The notes under the pieces: model-generated
Databases searched by the model: none
What the model saw: the letters and a program-made list of their open reading frames with translations, nothing else
What the model was told of the DNA's origin: nothing
Program-made: the position numbers and the translations under genes
Origin: Tistrella mobilis KA081020-065
GTDB lineage: Bacteria > Pseudomonadota > Alphaproteobacteria > Tistrellales > Tistrellaceae
Reading direction: 5' to 3'
Assembly (NCBI RefSeq): GCF_000264455.2
Contig: NC_017956.1
Coordinates: 1,471,501 to 1,535,500, forward strand
DNA length: 64,000 nucleotides
Part shown: positions 42,613 to 53,093 of the stretch, piece by piece
Layout: every line of letters begins with the position of its first letter
How positions within the stretch are numbered: the stretch's first letter is position 1

Positions 42613-43890
42613 ATGGTGGGCAAGACGGGCAGGCTGGGCGGCATGCTGCTGGGGGGCGTTCTGCTCGCCTCCGGTTCGGCGCTGGCGGCGACGGGCGGTG
42701 ATGCCCGCGCGGTGGTGACCAATTACGCGAACATCGCCGAGGCGGCCTATGGCGACAGCCTGACCGCGGCGAAGACGCTGCAGACGGCCGTGAAGGCCTT
42801 CATCGCCAAGCCCGGCCCCGAGACGCTGGCGGCGGCGAAGGCCGCCTGGATCGCGGCCAACGTGCCCTACAAGCAGACCGAAGCCTTCCGCTTCGGCAAT
42901 GCCATCGTCGACGAGTGGGAGGGGCAGGTGAATGCCTGGCCGCTCGACGAGGGCCTGATCGACTATGTCGACAGCTCGTATATGGGGGCCGAGGGCAATG
43001 CGGCGGCGGCGCTGAACGTGATCGCCAACAAGAGCTTCACGCTGTCGGGCAAGACGGTCGACGCCTCGAAGATCACCCCCGACCTGCTGCGCGCGCTGCA
43101 CGAGGCGGAAGGCGAGGAGGCGAACGTCGCGACCGGCTATCACGCCATCGAATTCCTGCTCTGGGGCCAGGATCTGAACGGCACCGGCCCGGGCGCCGGT
43201 AACCGCCCCTGGACCGATTACGACACCGCCAACTGCACCGGCGGCAATTGCGACCGTCGCGCCGCCTATCTTCAGGCCGCGACCGACCTGCTGGTCGAGG
43301 ATCTGTCGTGGATGGCCGCCCAGTGGGGCAAGGATGGCGAGGCGCGCAAGGCGCTGGCCGATGTGAGCCCCGAAGCCGGTCTCAGCACCATGTTCACCGG
43401 CCTCGGCAGCCTGTCCTATGGCGAGCTGGCGGGCGAGCGCATGAAGCTGGGCCTGCTGCTCAACGACCCGGAAGAGGAGCATGACTGCTTCTCGGACAAC
43501 ACCCACAACTCCCACTATTACGACGCCGTGGGCATGTGGAACGTCTATACCGGCCATTATGTCCGCATCGACGGTTCGGTGGTCGAGGGACCGTCGCTGT
43601 CGTCGCTGGTGGCTGCGGCGGACCAGAAGGTCGATGCCGATGTCCGCGCCCATATGGCGACGACGCTGGCGGCGCTGGGCTCGGTGAAGGCGACGGCCGA
43701 GGCCGGCACCCATTACGACCAGCTGCTCGCCCCCGGCAATGATGCCGGCGCGGCGCTGCTGAACACCGCCATCGACGCCCTGGTTCAGCAGACCCGCTCG
43801 ATCGAACGCGCGGTGACGGCGCTGAAGCTGGAGCCGGTGGCGATCGAGGGGTCGGACAGCCTGGACCAGCCGACGGCCGTGTTCAAGTAA
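42613..43890 (+). CDS. Imelysin (peptidase M75-like), iron-regulated periplasmic protein
   Basis: 425 residues, signal peptide MVGKTGRLGGMLLGGVLLAS ending near ALA|ATG. The imelysin core carries YHAIEFLLWGQDL, holding the GxHxxE motif that is the family hallmark. NRPWTDY and a C-terminal helical bundle follow. Family members (IrpA, EfeO-like M75) are iron-regulated and proposed to help iron handling at the envelope. Start chosen at 42613 with GAGGGAG upstream. First gene of a four-gene operon. Confidence 0.92.
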   Translation: MVGKTGRLGGMLLGGVLLASGSALAATGGDARAVVTNYANIAEAAYGDSLTAAKTLQTAVKAFIAKPGPETLAAAKAAWIAANVPYKQTEAFRFGNAIVDEWEGQVNAWPLDEGLIDYVDSSYMGAEGNAAAALNVIANKSFTLSGKTVDASKITPDLLRALHEAEGEEANVATGYHAIEFLLWGQDLNGTGPGAGNRPWTDYDTANCTGGNCDRRAAYLQAATDLLVEDLSWMAAQWGKDGEARKALADVSPEAGLSTMFTGLGSLSYGELAGERMKLGLLLNDPEEEHDCFSDNTHNSHYYDAVGMWNVYTGHYVRIDGSVVEGPSLSSLVAAADQKVDADVRAHMATTLAALGSVKATAEAGTHYDQLLAPGNDAGAALLNTAIDALVQQTRSIERAVTALKLEPVAIEGSDSLDQPTAVFK

Positions 43891-43981
43891 GCGACCGACG
43901 TCCAGCCAGACGGCCGGCGGCGCTCTGCGTCGCCGGCCATTGGCGTTCAGGGGCAGAGACGGGTTTGGGGAGCAGGCAGGG

Positions 43982-45541
43982 GTGGTGAGGACCGGACTGG
44001 TCGCTCTGGCGGTGCTGGCCGGGGTGGCCGTGGCGAGCGATGCATCGGCAGGGGATGCAATTCCGTCCGATGTGCTGGAACAGCCCGACCCGCATCTGAA
44101 CCAGGTGCCGCGCACGGCGGCAGAGCGTGCCCGCATCCTGAAGGTCGTGGAACCGACCCGCGATTTTACCCGGCCGGAAGATTACGAGCTGAACATGGGC
44201 GGGGCGGCCACGACGCAGGCGGCCGTCAATCGCGATGTCTTTTCGCAGTTCTCGGCCAACATGCCCTTCGCGCATGAGATGGACTTCAAGCTCGGCAACG
44301 GGCTGTTCCGCAAATTCTGGGTCTCCTCGCCATCGTCGACCAAGGCCTCCGACGGTCTGGGGCCGCTGTTCAATGCCCGATCCTGCCAGAGCTGCCATGT
44401 AAAGGACGGTCGCGGCCATCCGCCGGCAAACCCCGACGATGACCGCATCTCGATGTTCCTGCGGCTGTCGATCCCGGCCGATACCGACGAGCTGAAGGCC
44501 GCCATCGCCAGCCACCGGCTGATGGTGGTGCCGGAACCGGTCTACGGCACCCAGCTTCAGGACATGTCGATCCAGGGCATTCCGGCCGAGGGTCGGATGG
44601 AGATTGTTTACGACGAGATCCCGGTTGAACTGGCCGACGGCGAGGTCGTACATCTGCGCCGGCCGAGCTATAGCATCGCCGACCCGGCTTATGGGCCGCT
44701 GCACCCGGATGTGATGCTCTCGCCGCGTGTGGCGCCGCCGATGATCGGATTGGGTCTGCTGGAGGCGATCCCGGCCGAGGACATCCTGGCGCTCGCGGAC
44801 CCTGAGGATGCCGATGGCGACGGCATTTCCGGCCGGCCCAATTTCGCCTGGAGCCCGGAATACGGCCGGGTGATGCTGGGCCGCTTCGGCTGGAAGGCCG
44901 GCACCCCCACCGTGCACCAGCAATCGGCCGATGCCTTCGCCGGCGATATGGGCATCTCCAACCCGCTGCATCCGGCGGGTTACGGTGAATGCACACCCGC
45001 CCAGACCGATTGCCGCGCGGCCCCCGATGGGGGAGATGCGCCTGGCACCGACGGGCTGGAGATCGACGCCGCGGCGATGGATCTGGTCAGTTTCTATGCC
45101 CGAAATCTGGCGGTGCCGGCCCGGCGCGATCTCGACGACCCGGTCGTGCTGCGCGGCAAGCAGCTGTTCGCCGAGGCGAATTGCATCGCCTGCCACCGGC
45201 CGAAATTCGTCACCGCGCGGCTGAAGGACCGGCCGGAACAGAGTTTCCAGCTGATCTGGCCCTATAGCGACCTGCTGCTCCACGACATGGGGCCCGGCCT
45301 GGCCGATGGCCGGCCCGAAGGCATGGCCGACGGCCGCGAATGGCGCACCGCGCCGCTCTGGGGTATAGGTCTGACGGCAAGCGTCGCCGAACCGGCCAGC
45401 TATCTTCATGACGGCCGGGCGCGCAGCCTGCTGGAGGCCGTGCTCTGGCACGGCGGTGAGGCGGAGGCCGCGAAACAGGCGGTGGTCGCCCTGCCGAAAT
45501 CCGATCGTGATGCCCTGATCCGTTTCCTGGAGTCGCTCTGA
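43982..45541 (+). CDS. Di-heme oxidoreductase (DUF1111 family) c-type cytochrome
   Basis: 519 residues, periplasmic. Signal peptide VALAVLAGVAVASDASA. Two CxxCH heme sites: SCQSCH (about 132) and NCIACH (about 403), each followed by conserved Asp/His segments (HDMGPGLADG, SYLHDGRARSLLEA). Known as di-heme oxidoredictase / thiol-type di-heme proteins, they accompany imelysins. Start: GTG at 43982 with GGAG upstream; an earlier TTG (43940) also exists in frame. Confidence 0.9.
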   Translation: MVRTGLVALAVLAGVAVASDASAGDAIPSDVLEQPDPHLNQVPRTAAERARILKVVEPTRDFTRPEDYELNMGGAATTQAAVNRDVFSQFSANMPFAHEMDFKLGNGLFRKFWVSSPSSTKASDGLGPLFNARSCQSCHVKDGRGHPPANPDDDRISMFLRLSIPADTDELKAAIASHRLMVVPEPVYGTQLQDMSIQGIPAEGRMEIVYDEIPVELADGEVVHLRRPSYSIADPAYGPLHPDVMLSPRVAPPMIGLGLLEAIPAEDILALADPEDADGDGISGRPNFAWSPEYGRVMLGRFGWKAGTPTVHQQSADAFAGDMGISNPLHPAGYGECTPAQTDCRAAPDGGDAPGTDGLEIDAAAMDLVSFYARNLAVPARRDLDDPVVLRGKQLFAEANCIACHRPKFVTARLKDRPEQSFQLIWPYSDLLLHDMGPGLADGRPEGMADGREWRTAPLWGIGLTASVAEPASYLHDGRARSLLEAVLWHGGEAEAAKQAVVALPKSDRDALIRFLESL

Positions 45542-46617
45542 TGCGCCGCCCGATCCTGTTCGCCACGCTGGCCGCCGTGCTTGTCGCCACTCCGATACTG
45601 TCTGCTGCCATGGCGGCAGACACACCGGCCGCGGCAGCGGCCGAGGCGGCCGGTCCGGACCATGCGGCGCTGACGGCGCGCGCGCTCGACGGCTATATCC
45701 GCCCCGAATTCGACCGCTTCGTGGCGGCGACACGGGCGCTGGCCGACAAGGCCGAGACCGACCAGAGCCCCGAGGCGCTGCTGCCGCTCTATGACGCCGC
45801 CTATGACGCCTGGATGCGGATCTGGTTCTTCCGCTTCGGTCCGCTGGAAGAAGAGGGCCGGCGCTTCCGGCTGGAATTCTGGCCCGAGCGCAGCGGCATC
45901 GCCTATCGGGCGATCGGCGCCCTGGTCAAGGCGAAGAACCCGATCGTCGACGATCCGGAGGCCTTTGCCGGCGCCTCGGCCGGGGCGCAGAACCTGGTGT
46001 CGATGGAACGGCTGCTGCGCCCGCGTGAGGCGGTGCCGGCCGCCGGCACGCCTGCGGCCGAGTATCGCAACCGGCTGATCCGGGCGGTGGCCCGCAATCT
46101 GGCCCGGATGGCGGTCTCGGCGCGCGAGGGCTGGGAAGGACCGGAAGGGGCGGCACATGTGCTGACCACGGCCGGCGACGACGAGAACCAGATCTATCTC
46201 TCGGCCGACGAGACCACCTTCGCCTTCTTCAACGCCTTCCACGGGGCGCTGCAGGAGCTGGAGGAACTGCGCCTGGCGGCCATCACCGCTGACCAGACCG
46301 GCGGCACCCCGCGGGCTGCGCACGAGCGGGCGGGCGCGTCGCTTGAGAACATCCGCGCCGGCATCGGCGGGCTGATCGATTTCGAACGGGTGGTCTTCGC
46401 CCCGGCGGCCAGCGATCAGGTGGCGCAGGTCGACATGGCCGCGGCGCTGGAGAAAGCGGCCGCCGCTGCGGATGCGGCCCTGGCCCGCGCCCCGGACGAT
46501 GCGGAGGCGATGAAGGCGCTGAAGGCCGCGCTTGCCGCTGCCCGCCGGCTGGCTGTGGCCGAACTCGCCCCGGCGCTGGGCGTGCGGGTCGGCTTCAATT
46601 CCTTCGACGGCGATTGA
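45541..46617 (+). CDS. Second imelysin-like protein
   Basis: 358 residues. Signal peptide (PILFATLAAVLVATPILSAA) then an imelysin-like bundle: YDAAYDAWMRIWFFRFGP, EFWPERSGIAYRAIG, MERLLRPREA. The GxHxxE motif of the first imelysin is not seen, so metal binding differs. Start overlaps the previous stop (TGATG). Confidence 0.85.
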   Translation: MRRPILFATLAAVLVATPILSAAMAADTPAAAAAEAAGPDHAALTARALDGYIRPEFDRFVAATRALADKAETDQSPEALLPLYDAAYDAWMRIWFFRFGPLEEEGRRFRLEFWPERSGIAYRAIGALVKAKNPIVDDPEAFAGASAGAQNLVSMERLLRPREAVPAAGTPAAEYRNRLIRAVARNLARMAVSAREGWEGPEGAAHVLTTAGDDENQIYLSADETTFAFFNAFHGALQELEELRLAAITADQTGGTPRAAHERAGASLENIRAGIGGLIDFERVVFAPAASDQVAQVDMAAALEKAAAAADAALARAPDDAEAMKALKAALAAARRLAVAELAPALGVRVGFNSFDGD

Positions 46618-46632
46618 GGGGGGAGGGGGATC

Positions 46633-47766
46633 ATGACCGGCACCATCACCCGCCGCACCATGCTGCGCGGCCTTGGGCTGGCGGCGGGGGCCGCCGCCGT
46701 GCTCAGGCCCGATCACGCGCTCTGGGCAGCGCCGGGCGCCCCTGACTTCCTGGCGGCGGCGAAACAGGCCGATGGGTCCCATGCGCTTCACGGGCTGATG
46801 CGGAGCGGCGAGATCCGTTTCACCATCCCGCTCGGCCAGCGGGGCCATGGCGGCGTCGTCCATCCCGCCCGGCCCGAGGCGGTGGCCGTTGCCCGCCGGC
46901 CCGGCCGCGAAGCCGTGGTGGTGGACTGTGCCGAAGGGCGGGAGCAGCTGCGCTTCACCCCGCCCGAGGGCCGGGTGTTTTATGGCCACGGCGCCTTCTC
47001 GGCCGACGGCCGGACCTTCTTCACGCCCGAGAATGATTACGAGGGCGCGCGCGGCCGGGTCGGCATCTGGGATGTGGAGGCAGGCTACAAGCGGCTGGGA
47101 GAGGTGTCGTCGGGCGGGGTGGGTCCGCACGAAATCCGGCTCGAAGCCGGCGGCGCCACCCTGCTGGTTGCCAATGGCGGCAATGCCACCCATCCCGACA
47201 TGGGCCGCGAGGTGCTGAACCCCGGCACCATGCAGCCCAATCTGACCCGGATCCGCGTGGCGGACGGGGCCGTGATCGATGCGGTGGAGAACGAGCCCGC
47301 GCTGCGCATGAACAGCATCCGCCATCTCGCCACCCGTCCCGACGGGCTGGGTGCGGCGGTGATGCAGTGGCAGGGCGACGGCCATGAACGCCCGCCGCTG
47401 ATGATGCTCCATCGGATGGGCGAGGCCGTGCGGCTGCTCGCGGCACCCGAGCCCGCCCATGCGGCGATGCGCAATTATGCCGGCTCGGTCGCCTTCAACC
47501 GCAGCGGCGATCTGGTTGCGATGACCTCACCGGTCGGCGGGCGGCTGCAGGTGTTCGAAACCGAGACCGGCCGCTTCCGCGCGGCGCTGGTGGCCGCCGA
47601 TGTCTGCGGTCTGGCGGCGGATCCGGAGGGCGAGGGCTTCATTGCCACCGACGGCCGCGGCCGGGTGCTGGCGGTGGTGGCCGATCCGGCGGCGGAAGCG
47701 GGCTTCCGGCTGAAGCTGCGCGCCACGCATCCGGTCGCCTGGGATAATCACGTCGTGGTGCTCTGA
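46633..47766 (+). CDS. DUF1513 domain protein, TAT-exported
   Basis: 377 residues. Twin-arginine signal (TRRTMLRGLGLAAGAAAV). The rest is beta-propeller-like DUF1513: GRVFYGHGAFSADGRTFF, GRVGIWDVEAGYKRLGE, GPHEIRLEAGGATLLVANGG. Last gene of the imelysin operon; the stop TGA lies in a hairpin duplicated just downstream (see repeat entry). TAT export suggests folding with a cofactor before export. Confidence 0.88.
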   Translation: MTGTITRRTMLRGLGLAAGAAAVLRPDHALWAAPGAPDFLAAAKQADGSHALHGLMRSGEIRFTIPLGQRGHGGVVHPARPEAVAVARRPGREAVVVDCAEGREQLRFTPPEGRVFYGHGAFSADGRTFFTPENDYEGARGRVGIWDVEAGYKRLGEVSSGGVGPHEIRLEAGGATLLVANGGNATHPDMGREVLNPGTMQPNLTRIRVADGAVIDAVENEPALRMNSIRHLATRPDGLGAAVMQWQGDGHERPPLMMLHRMGEAVRLLAAPEPAHAAMRNYAGSVAFNRSGDLVAMTSPVGGRLQVFETETGRFRAALVAADVCGLAADPEGEGFIATDGRGRVLAVVADPAAEAGFRLKLRATHPVAWDNHVVVL

Positions 47767-47834
47767 GAGCACGGGCATATCGTGGTGCTCTAGGAGAGCA
47801 CGCGGCCCGGCCGTCGGGGAGGCGGACCGGGCCG
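47754..47834. repeat. Duplicated hairpins and terminator-like stem at operon end
   Basis: CGTGGTGCTCTGAGAGCAC (47754-47772) recurs as CGTGGTGCTCTAGGAGAGCAC (47781-47801); each forms a GTGCTCT/AGAGCAC hairpin. A third stem CGGCCCGG/CCGGGCCG (47803-47834) follows. The repeat duplicates the gene end in frame: TGA is followed by nine codons and a second TAG, both preceded by VVL. Confidence 0.7.
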
Positions 47835-47842
47835 GCTTTGCG

Positions 47843-48133
47843 TCAGGCGATCTGCTTCAGGCGGATCACTTCGAACTTCGCGATACCCTTCAGTGCCCGG
47901 CCCAGGGCGCGGAAATGGTCGGATTTGCCATGGGCGACGGTGGCCGCCTCATCGGTCCATTCCTCGAGCATGACGAAGCGATGGTCGTTGGTGACGTCGA
48001 CATGCAGGTCATAGCGATGGCAGCCATCCTCGGCGCGGCTGGGACCCGTGCATTCGGCCAGGGCGGCGCGAACGGTTTCGGCATGGCCGGGCTCGGCGGT
48101 GATGATCGCGGTGATGACCAGATTGGGGGTCAT
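47843..48133 (-). CDS. Antibiotic biosynthesis monooxygenase (ABM) family, putative quinol monooxygenase
   Basis: 96 residues, one ABM domain: LVITAIITAEPGHAETVRAA, ALAECTGPSRAEDGCHRYDL, FVMLEEWTDEAATVAHGKSD, HFRALG. Such single-domain proteins oxidise quinols or protect against aldehydes/quinones without cofactors. Small size is normal for the family. Confidence 0.88.
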   Translation of the reverse strand: MTPNLVITAIITAEPGHAETVRAALAECTGPSRAEDGCHRYDLHVDVTNDHRFVMLEEWTDEAATVAHGKSDHFRALGRALKGIAKFEVIRLKQIA

Positions 48134-48258
48134 GGGAGCGTTTCCTCGGGGTATGTTCTGGTTGGCGGCTCAGACTACAGCAATCCGCAACTTGACGCGA
48201 CGGATTGCTGATCTTGGCGCTGTTTCGCCGTTTTGATCAGCGTTTGAACGGAGACTTG

Positions 48259-48951
48259 TCAGAGAGCCCGTGCCATCGCATCGATCGCCTCGGCCAGCTG
48301 CCCGGGTTCGTCGACCAGCCCATCGGCTCCGGCGCTCTCCAGCTCTTCGCGCCCGCCATAACCCCAGAGCACGCCCAACGCCCGCACCTTGTTGGCATGG
48401 GCGCCCGAGATGTCGTAGCGCCGGTCACCGACCATGATCGCGCGGGCGGGATCGATCCCTTCGCCGGCGATCGCCCGGGCGATCACCTCGGGCTTCTCGC
48501 CGCCGGTATCGTCGGCATTGGCGCCATAGGTGCCGGCGAAGAGCGCCATCAGCCCATGGCGTTCCAGAATCATCCGCGCGGCGGGCAGGGCCTTGGAGGT
48601 GGTCAGAACCAGCCGCCGACCCTCGGCGCCGAAGCGGTCCAGCACCTCGCGGATGCCGGGGAAGAGCGGGCTTTCCGCCAGCACCAGCTCGTCATGGTGG
48701 CGCTGGAACACGGCAACGCCTTCCGCCACCCGGTCGTCGCCATGCCGCCCCAGCAGCAGCGCCATGGTGTCGGTCAGCGGCGGCCCGATCGTCCAGCCCA
48801 GATCCTCCGTCCGATCCGCCGGATGGCCCATTTCCTCCATGGTCATATGGATGCAGCGGACCACGGCGTCGTGGGAATCGATCAGCGTGCCGTCCATGTC
48901 GAGCAGGACGGTGATATCGGCAGGTGCAGCCAAGACGGATACTCCGGACAT
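48259..48951 (-). CDS. HAD hydrolase, phosphoglycolate phosphatase-like
   Basis: 230 residues, HAD subfamily IA. Motif I LLDMDGTLIDSHDAV, motif II LTTSKALPAA, motif III Lys in GEKPEVIARA, motif IV MVGDRRYDI. The family dephosphorylates phosphoglycolate or similar small sugars; Gph is the likely match, but the motif II Thr-Ser-Lys neighbourhood is also shared by other phosphatases. The start was set at MSGVSVL (48951). Confidence 0.87.
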   Translation of the reverse strand: MSGVSVLAAPADITVLLDMDGTLIDSHDAVVRCIHMTMEEMGHPADRTEDLGWTIGPPLTDTMALLLGRHGDDRVAEGVAVFQRHHDELVLAESPLFPGIREVLDRFGAEGRRLVLTTSKALPAARMILERHGLMALFAGTYGANADDTGGEKPEVIARAIAGEGIDPARAIMVGDRRYDISGAHANKVRALGVLWGYGGREELESAGADGLVDEPGQLAEAIDAMARAL

Positions 48952-49052
48952 TCGCGAACCGGTGGCCGGTTCTGGTTCTGACGCGGTGATCCCGCAACGC
49001 AGCATCACCGCACTCTTCGAGTTCTACGCCCCGTGATGCCCGGGGACACGTG

Positions 49053-49090
49053 AAAAAAATGCGGCCCTCCCGTTCGGGGAGGGCCGCATT
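49053..49090 (-). terminator. Rho-independent terminator of mms operon
   Basis: Perfect 14-bp stem AATGCGGCCCTCCC / GGGAGGGCCGCATT with a 5-nt loop, followed on the minus strand by seven T residues. It ends the mmsA-acdH-mmsB transcript 22 bp after the mmsB stop. Confidence 0.92.
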
Positions 49091-49112
49091 GCAGGAATAA
49101 TGACGAGTCGGT

Positions 49113-50012
49113 TCAGGCCTTGCCGGCCATCTCGCGCAGCATGCGGACGATGCCCGAGAAGTCGGCGCCGCCCTGGCCGGCGTCGGAGTACTGCTGGTAG
49201 AGGGCAGCGGCAGCAGCGCCGAGCGGCGTGGCGGCGCCCGAGGAGCCGGCGGCGTCCTGGGCGAGCTTCAGGTCCTTCAGCATCATGTCGACCGCAAAGC
49301 CGGGCTTGTAGTCGTTATTGGCCGGCGAGGTCGGCACCGGGCCCGGGACCGGGCAATAGGTGGTGAGCGACCAGCACTGGCCCGAGGCGGTCGACGAGAT
49401 GTCGAACAGGGTCTGGTGCTCGACGCCCAGCTTTTCGGCCAGCGCAAAGGCCTCGCAGACGCCGATCATCGAGATGCCGAGCAGCATGTTGTTGCAGATC
49501 TTGGCCGCCTGGCCGTTGCCGGCGCCGCCGGCATGGACGATCTTCTTGCCCATCTTCTGCAGGTAAGGTTCGGCCGCCGCGAAGGCGGCCCCGGTGCCGC
49601 CGACCATGAAGGTCAGCGTGCCGGCGGCCGCGCCGCCGACGCCGCCCGAGACCGGGGCGTCGACCATCGGCCGGCCGGCGGCTTCGGCGGCCGCGATCAC
49701 CTCGCGCGCGCTGTCGACGTCGATGGTCGAGCAGTCGATGAAGAGGGTGCCGGGGCGCGAGGCGGCGATGATGCCGGCATCGCCCAGATACACGCCCTTC
49801 ACATGGCGCCCGGCAGGCAGCATCGAGACCACCACGTCGACATCCGTCGCGGCCGCGACGGCGCTGTCCGCCTTGCTGCCGCCGGCATCGACGATGCGCT
49901 GCACCGCCTCGTCCGAGAGGTCGAAGCCCTTCACCGCATGGCCGGCCTTGAGCAGGTTGAGCGCCATGGGGCCGCCCATATTGCCGAGGCCGATGAAACC
50001 GATGGTCGCCAT
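49113..50012 (-). CDS. mmsB: 3-hydroxyisobutyrate dehydrogenase
   Basis: 299 residues; NAD-dependent oxidation of 3-hydroxyisobutyrate in valine breakdown. Rossmann GFIGLGNMGGPMALNLLKAG, VDAPVSGGVGGA, and the catalytic Lys in GAGNGQAAKICNNM, with QHGADF-like end region replaced by GGADFSGIVRML. GGGAG upstream. Last gene of the valine operon. Confidence 0.94.
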   Translation of the reverse strand: MATIGFIGLGNMGGPMALNLLKAGHAVKGFDLSDEAVQRIVDAGGSKADSAVAAATDVDVVVSMLPAGRHVKGVYLGDAGIIAASRPGTLFIDCSTIDVDSAREVIAAAEAAGRPMVDAPVSGGVGGAAAGTLTFMVGGTGAAFAAAEPYLQKMGKKIVHAGGAGNGQAAKICNNMLLGISMIGVCEAFALAEKLGVEHQTLFDISSTASGQCWSLTTYCPVPGPVPTSPANNDYKPGFAVDMMLKDLKLAQDAAGSSGAATPLGAAAAALYQQYSDAGQGGADFSGIVRMLREMAGKA

Positions 50013-50119
50013 CTTCGGAACGTCTCCCTGAAGTCGTCGATCTTGTGTGATCGGGTCGATCTTGTCTGATCTTTAAGGTCGTGCAGCGTGTGGTCGCGCC
50101 GGTCCGGTGCGGGCCAGGC

Positions 50120-51271
50120 TCAATCGATCGCCATGCCCTGGAGCAGGCGGCGGGCGATGATCACACGCATGATCTCGTTGGTGCCTTCCAGGATCTGGTG
50201 GACCCGGGCGTCGCGCAGATAGCGCTCGATCGGATAGTCCATCAGATAGCCATAGCCGCCATGCAGCTGCAGCGCCTCGTTGCAGATCCGGAAGCCGGCA
50301 TCGGTGGCGAACCGCTTGGCGGACGCACAGATCGCGGTCTTCTCGGGATGCTGGCTGTCCAGCGACCAGGCGGCCCGGCGGATCATCAGCCGGGCAGCTT
50401 CAAGCTCCGTCATCATATCGGCCAGGCGGAACTGGGTGGCCTGGAACTCGGCCAGTGCCTTGCCGAACTGCTGGCGGCCCTGAACGTATTCCCGCGCGGC
50501 GTCCAGCGAGGCGCGTGCGGCACCGATCGAACAGGCACCGATATTGATGCGGCCGCCATCCAGCCCCATCATCGCGATCTTGAAGCCGTCGCCTTCTTCG
50601 CCGAGGCGATTTTCCACCGGCACCCGACAGTCTTCGAAGATCACCGCCGCGGTCGGCTGGCTGTTCCAGCCCAGCTTGCGCTCATTGGCGCCGAAGGACA
50701 GGCCGGGCGTGTCCTTTTCGACCACGAGGGTGGAAATGCCCTTCGGGCCGTCGCCGCCGGTGCGGACCATCACGACATAGATGTCGGAGCGGCCGCCGCC
50801 GGAAATGAACGCCTTGGAGCCGTTGAGGACATAGTGGTCGCCATCGCGCACCGCCCGGGTGCGGAGCGAGGCCGCATCGGAGCCGGCCCCCGGTTCCGTC
50901 AGGCAGTAGCTGGCGAAATGTTCCATGGAGCACAGCTTCGGCAGGAAGCGGTTGCGCTGCTCGTCATTGCCGAAGCGGTCGATCATCCACGCGGCCATGT
51001 TGTGGATGGAGATATAGGCCGCCGTCGAGGTGCAGCCGGCGGCCAGCTCCTCGAAGATGATCGCGGCGTCGAGGCGGGTGAGGCCCGAGCCGCCGACGTC
51101 GTCGCGGACATAGATGCCGCCGAAACCGAGGGCCGCCGCCTCGCGCAGCTCCGCCTCGGGAAAGATCTTCTTCGCGTCCCACTCCGCGGCCCCGGGGGCC
51201 AGCCGGTCGGTCGCGAAACCGCGGGCCATCTCCTGGAAGGCGCGCTGGTCTTCGGTCAGGGAGAAATCCAC
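50120..51271 (-). CDS. Acyl-CoA dehydrogenase, probably isobutyryl-CoA dehydrogenase
   Basis: 383 residues, FAD enzyme: [18 protein letters not shown] (FAD/substrate), [34 protein letters not shown] and the catalytic-region [19 protein letters not shown]. Context between mmsA and mmsB indicates isobutyryl-CoA as substrate in valine degradation. Start is a GTG at 51271 with GGAGGTG seven bases upstream. Confidence 0.9.
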   Translation of the reverse strand: MDFSLTEDQRAFQEMARGFATDRLAPGAAEWDAKKIFPEAELREAAALGFGGIYVRDDVGGSGLTRLDAAIIFEELAAGCTSTAAYISIHNMAAWMIDRFGNDEQRNRFLPKLCSMEHFASYCLTEPGAGSDAASLRTRAVRDGDHYVLNGSKAFISGGGRSDIYVVMVRTGGDGPKGISTLVVEKDTPGLSFGANERKLGWNSQPTAAVIFEDCRVPVENRLGEEGDGFKIAMMGLDGGRINIGACSIGAARASLDAAREYVQGRQQFGKALAEFQATQFRLADMMTELEAARLMIRRAAWSLDSQHPEKTAICASAKRFATDAGFRICNEALQLHGGYGYLMDYPIERYLRDARVHQILEGTNEIMRVIIARRLLQGMAID

Positions 51272-51368
51272 GGATGTCACCTCCACGATCTTATTGCACC
51301 CCACCGCCCCGCGATCCGGAAGATCCGGTCCGCGGGGCGGTGCGGCGAAAGCCGGACGCGACGGGCGA

Positions 51369-52865
<1,497 letters not shown>

Positions 52866-52976
52866 CCCGCGTTTCCTCAACGTTGCGAGGGTGTAGGACC
52901 GAGCCCGTTCCCCGGCTTGCACGGAGGGTGAGGGCCCCGGGGCCTGCACCGCCCTGATTGTTACGCCGCCGGTATC

Positions 52977-52995
52977 CCGGACAATCTCTGTCCGG
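52977..52995. promoter_or_regulatory. Inverted repeat in mmsA/LysR divergent promoter
   Basis: CCGGACA-atctc-TGTCCGG is a perfect 7+5+7 repeat midway in the 228-bp spacer (98 bp from the LysR start, 111 bp from mmsA). A separate 12-bp palindrome GGCCCCGGGGCC lies at 52933-52944. It is a good candidate for the LysR-type binding site. Confidence 0.6.
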
Positions 52996-53093
52996 ACGGC
53001 TTGGTGACGCTACGATAACGATGTAAAACTGCACGGCCAGCCCAAAACGCGCAGAGGCCGTCTGCGCGGATGCACACCTGACACGAGGCCCGG

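Noticed and set aside
36751-42722. Two long minus-strand open frames (about 970 and 1020 codons) opposite hrpB and the amidase
   Set aside because: Low-complexity Arg/His/Gln/Gly translations antisense to HrpB, LysR and amidase genes; no domains.
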